Shown piece after piece: positions 5,677 to 5,782 of a DNA stretch of 5,782 nucleotides. Made by a program: the position numbers and the translations under genes. The stretch's first letter is position 1. The number at the start of each line of letters is the position of its first letter. The DNA comes from an uncultured beta proteobacterium (GTDB taxonomy: Bacteria; Pseudomonadota; Gammaproteobacteria; Burkholderiales; Burkholderiaceae_C), in NCBI GenBank assembly GCA_903920405.1, contig CAIXMC010000340.1, positions 1 to 5,782 of the forward strand. The letters are read 5' to 3'. The notes under the pieces are model-generated. The model had not been told where the DNA came from. It searched no databases and was given only the letters and a program-made list of their open reading frames with translations.

Positions 5677-5782
5677 GATGTGGTCAGTAATAAGTTCCCC
5701 ATTTGGCCGTCAGAGTTGGGAGGCAATGCTAGGCGCAAATCGTGCGGTGTGGCCCAGCCACATAAGCGATTTGTAACGACGC
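5677..5782. other. Unrelated DNA beyond the helicase breakpoint, no clear gene
   Basis: From about 5676 the sequence no longer fits the helicase gene. GTCAG occurs at both 5684-5688 and 5709-5713, and a small hairpin lies at 5748-5762. On the - strand a frame remains open from the window edge and stops with TAA at the helicase breakpoint, and another encodes RRYKSLMWLGHTARF before its stop. Neither is recognisable as a transposase tail. An insertion-sequence end is the simplest guess but cannot be proved from 106 bases. Confidence 0.4.
5748..5762. repeat. Small hairpin (6-bp stem, CCA loop)
   Basis: TGTGGC (5748-5753) pairs with GCCACA (5757-5762) around CCA. There is no following T-run, so it is not a typical terminator. 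It may be part of a mobile-element end. Confidence 0.5.

Noticed and set aside
5748..5762. Rho-independent terminator
   Set aside because: The stem is short and no T-run follows.

Overview
The window looks like a piece of a proteobacterial chromosome or plasmid, probably a betaproteobacterium of the Burkholderiales/Comamonadaceae type. I infer this from moderately high GC, codon choice, and the resemblance I recall between these proteins and restriction-modification (R-M) loci in that group. No search could be run. All recognisable genes lie on the + strand and most are joined by ATGA stop/start overlaps, so the window reads as one operon.

Layout. (1) Positions 1-68 encode what looks like the N-terminus of an Rpn/PD-(D/E)XK-type transposase-nuclease, cut off by a 157-bp element with perfect 23-bp inverted repeats (69-225). 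(2) Directly after the element, the 3' part of an N6-adenine DNA methyltransferase gene (226-765) begins at its SAM-binding motif I; its own 5' end is gone. (3) A second, Eco57I-like methyltransferase gene (762-2347) carries NPPY and a target-recognition region, but has a 1-nt frameshift near 866. (4) The first ~50 codons of a GIY-YIG/helicase restriction gene follow (2344-2517) and end abruptly. (5) A cassette of about 1.5 kb holds an intact class II Fic protein (2520-3530), an AT-rich palindromic promoter/operator (3531-3553), the C-terminal stub of a HigB-like toxin (3554-3673) and an intact HigA-like antitoxin (3645-3995). (6) The restriction gene then starts again from its first codon (4009-5676): a T5orf172/GIY-YIG-like domain fused to an SF2 helicase. 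It stops at a TAG where unrelated DNA begins, before helicase motif VI. (7) The last 106 bases hold no recognisable gene, only a small hairpin.

How the parts fit. The backbone is a three-gene R-M-like defence locus (methyltransferase, methyltransferase with target recognition, nuclease-helicase). Every backbone gene is damaged: the first has lost its 5' end, the second is frameshifted and the third has lost its 3' end. The genes carried between them (Fic and the HigA-like antitoxin) have intact reading frames. The most striking feature is the way the Fic/HigA cassette sits between the modification and restriction genes: the start of the restriction gene is present on both sides, at 93% nucleotide identity, so the cassette entered without removing the downstream reading frame.
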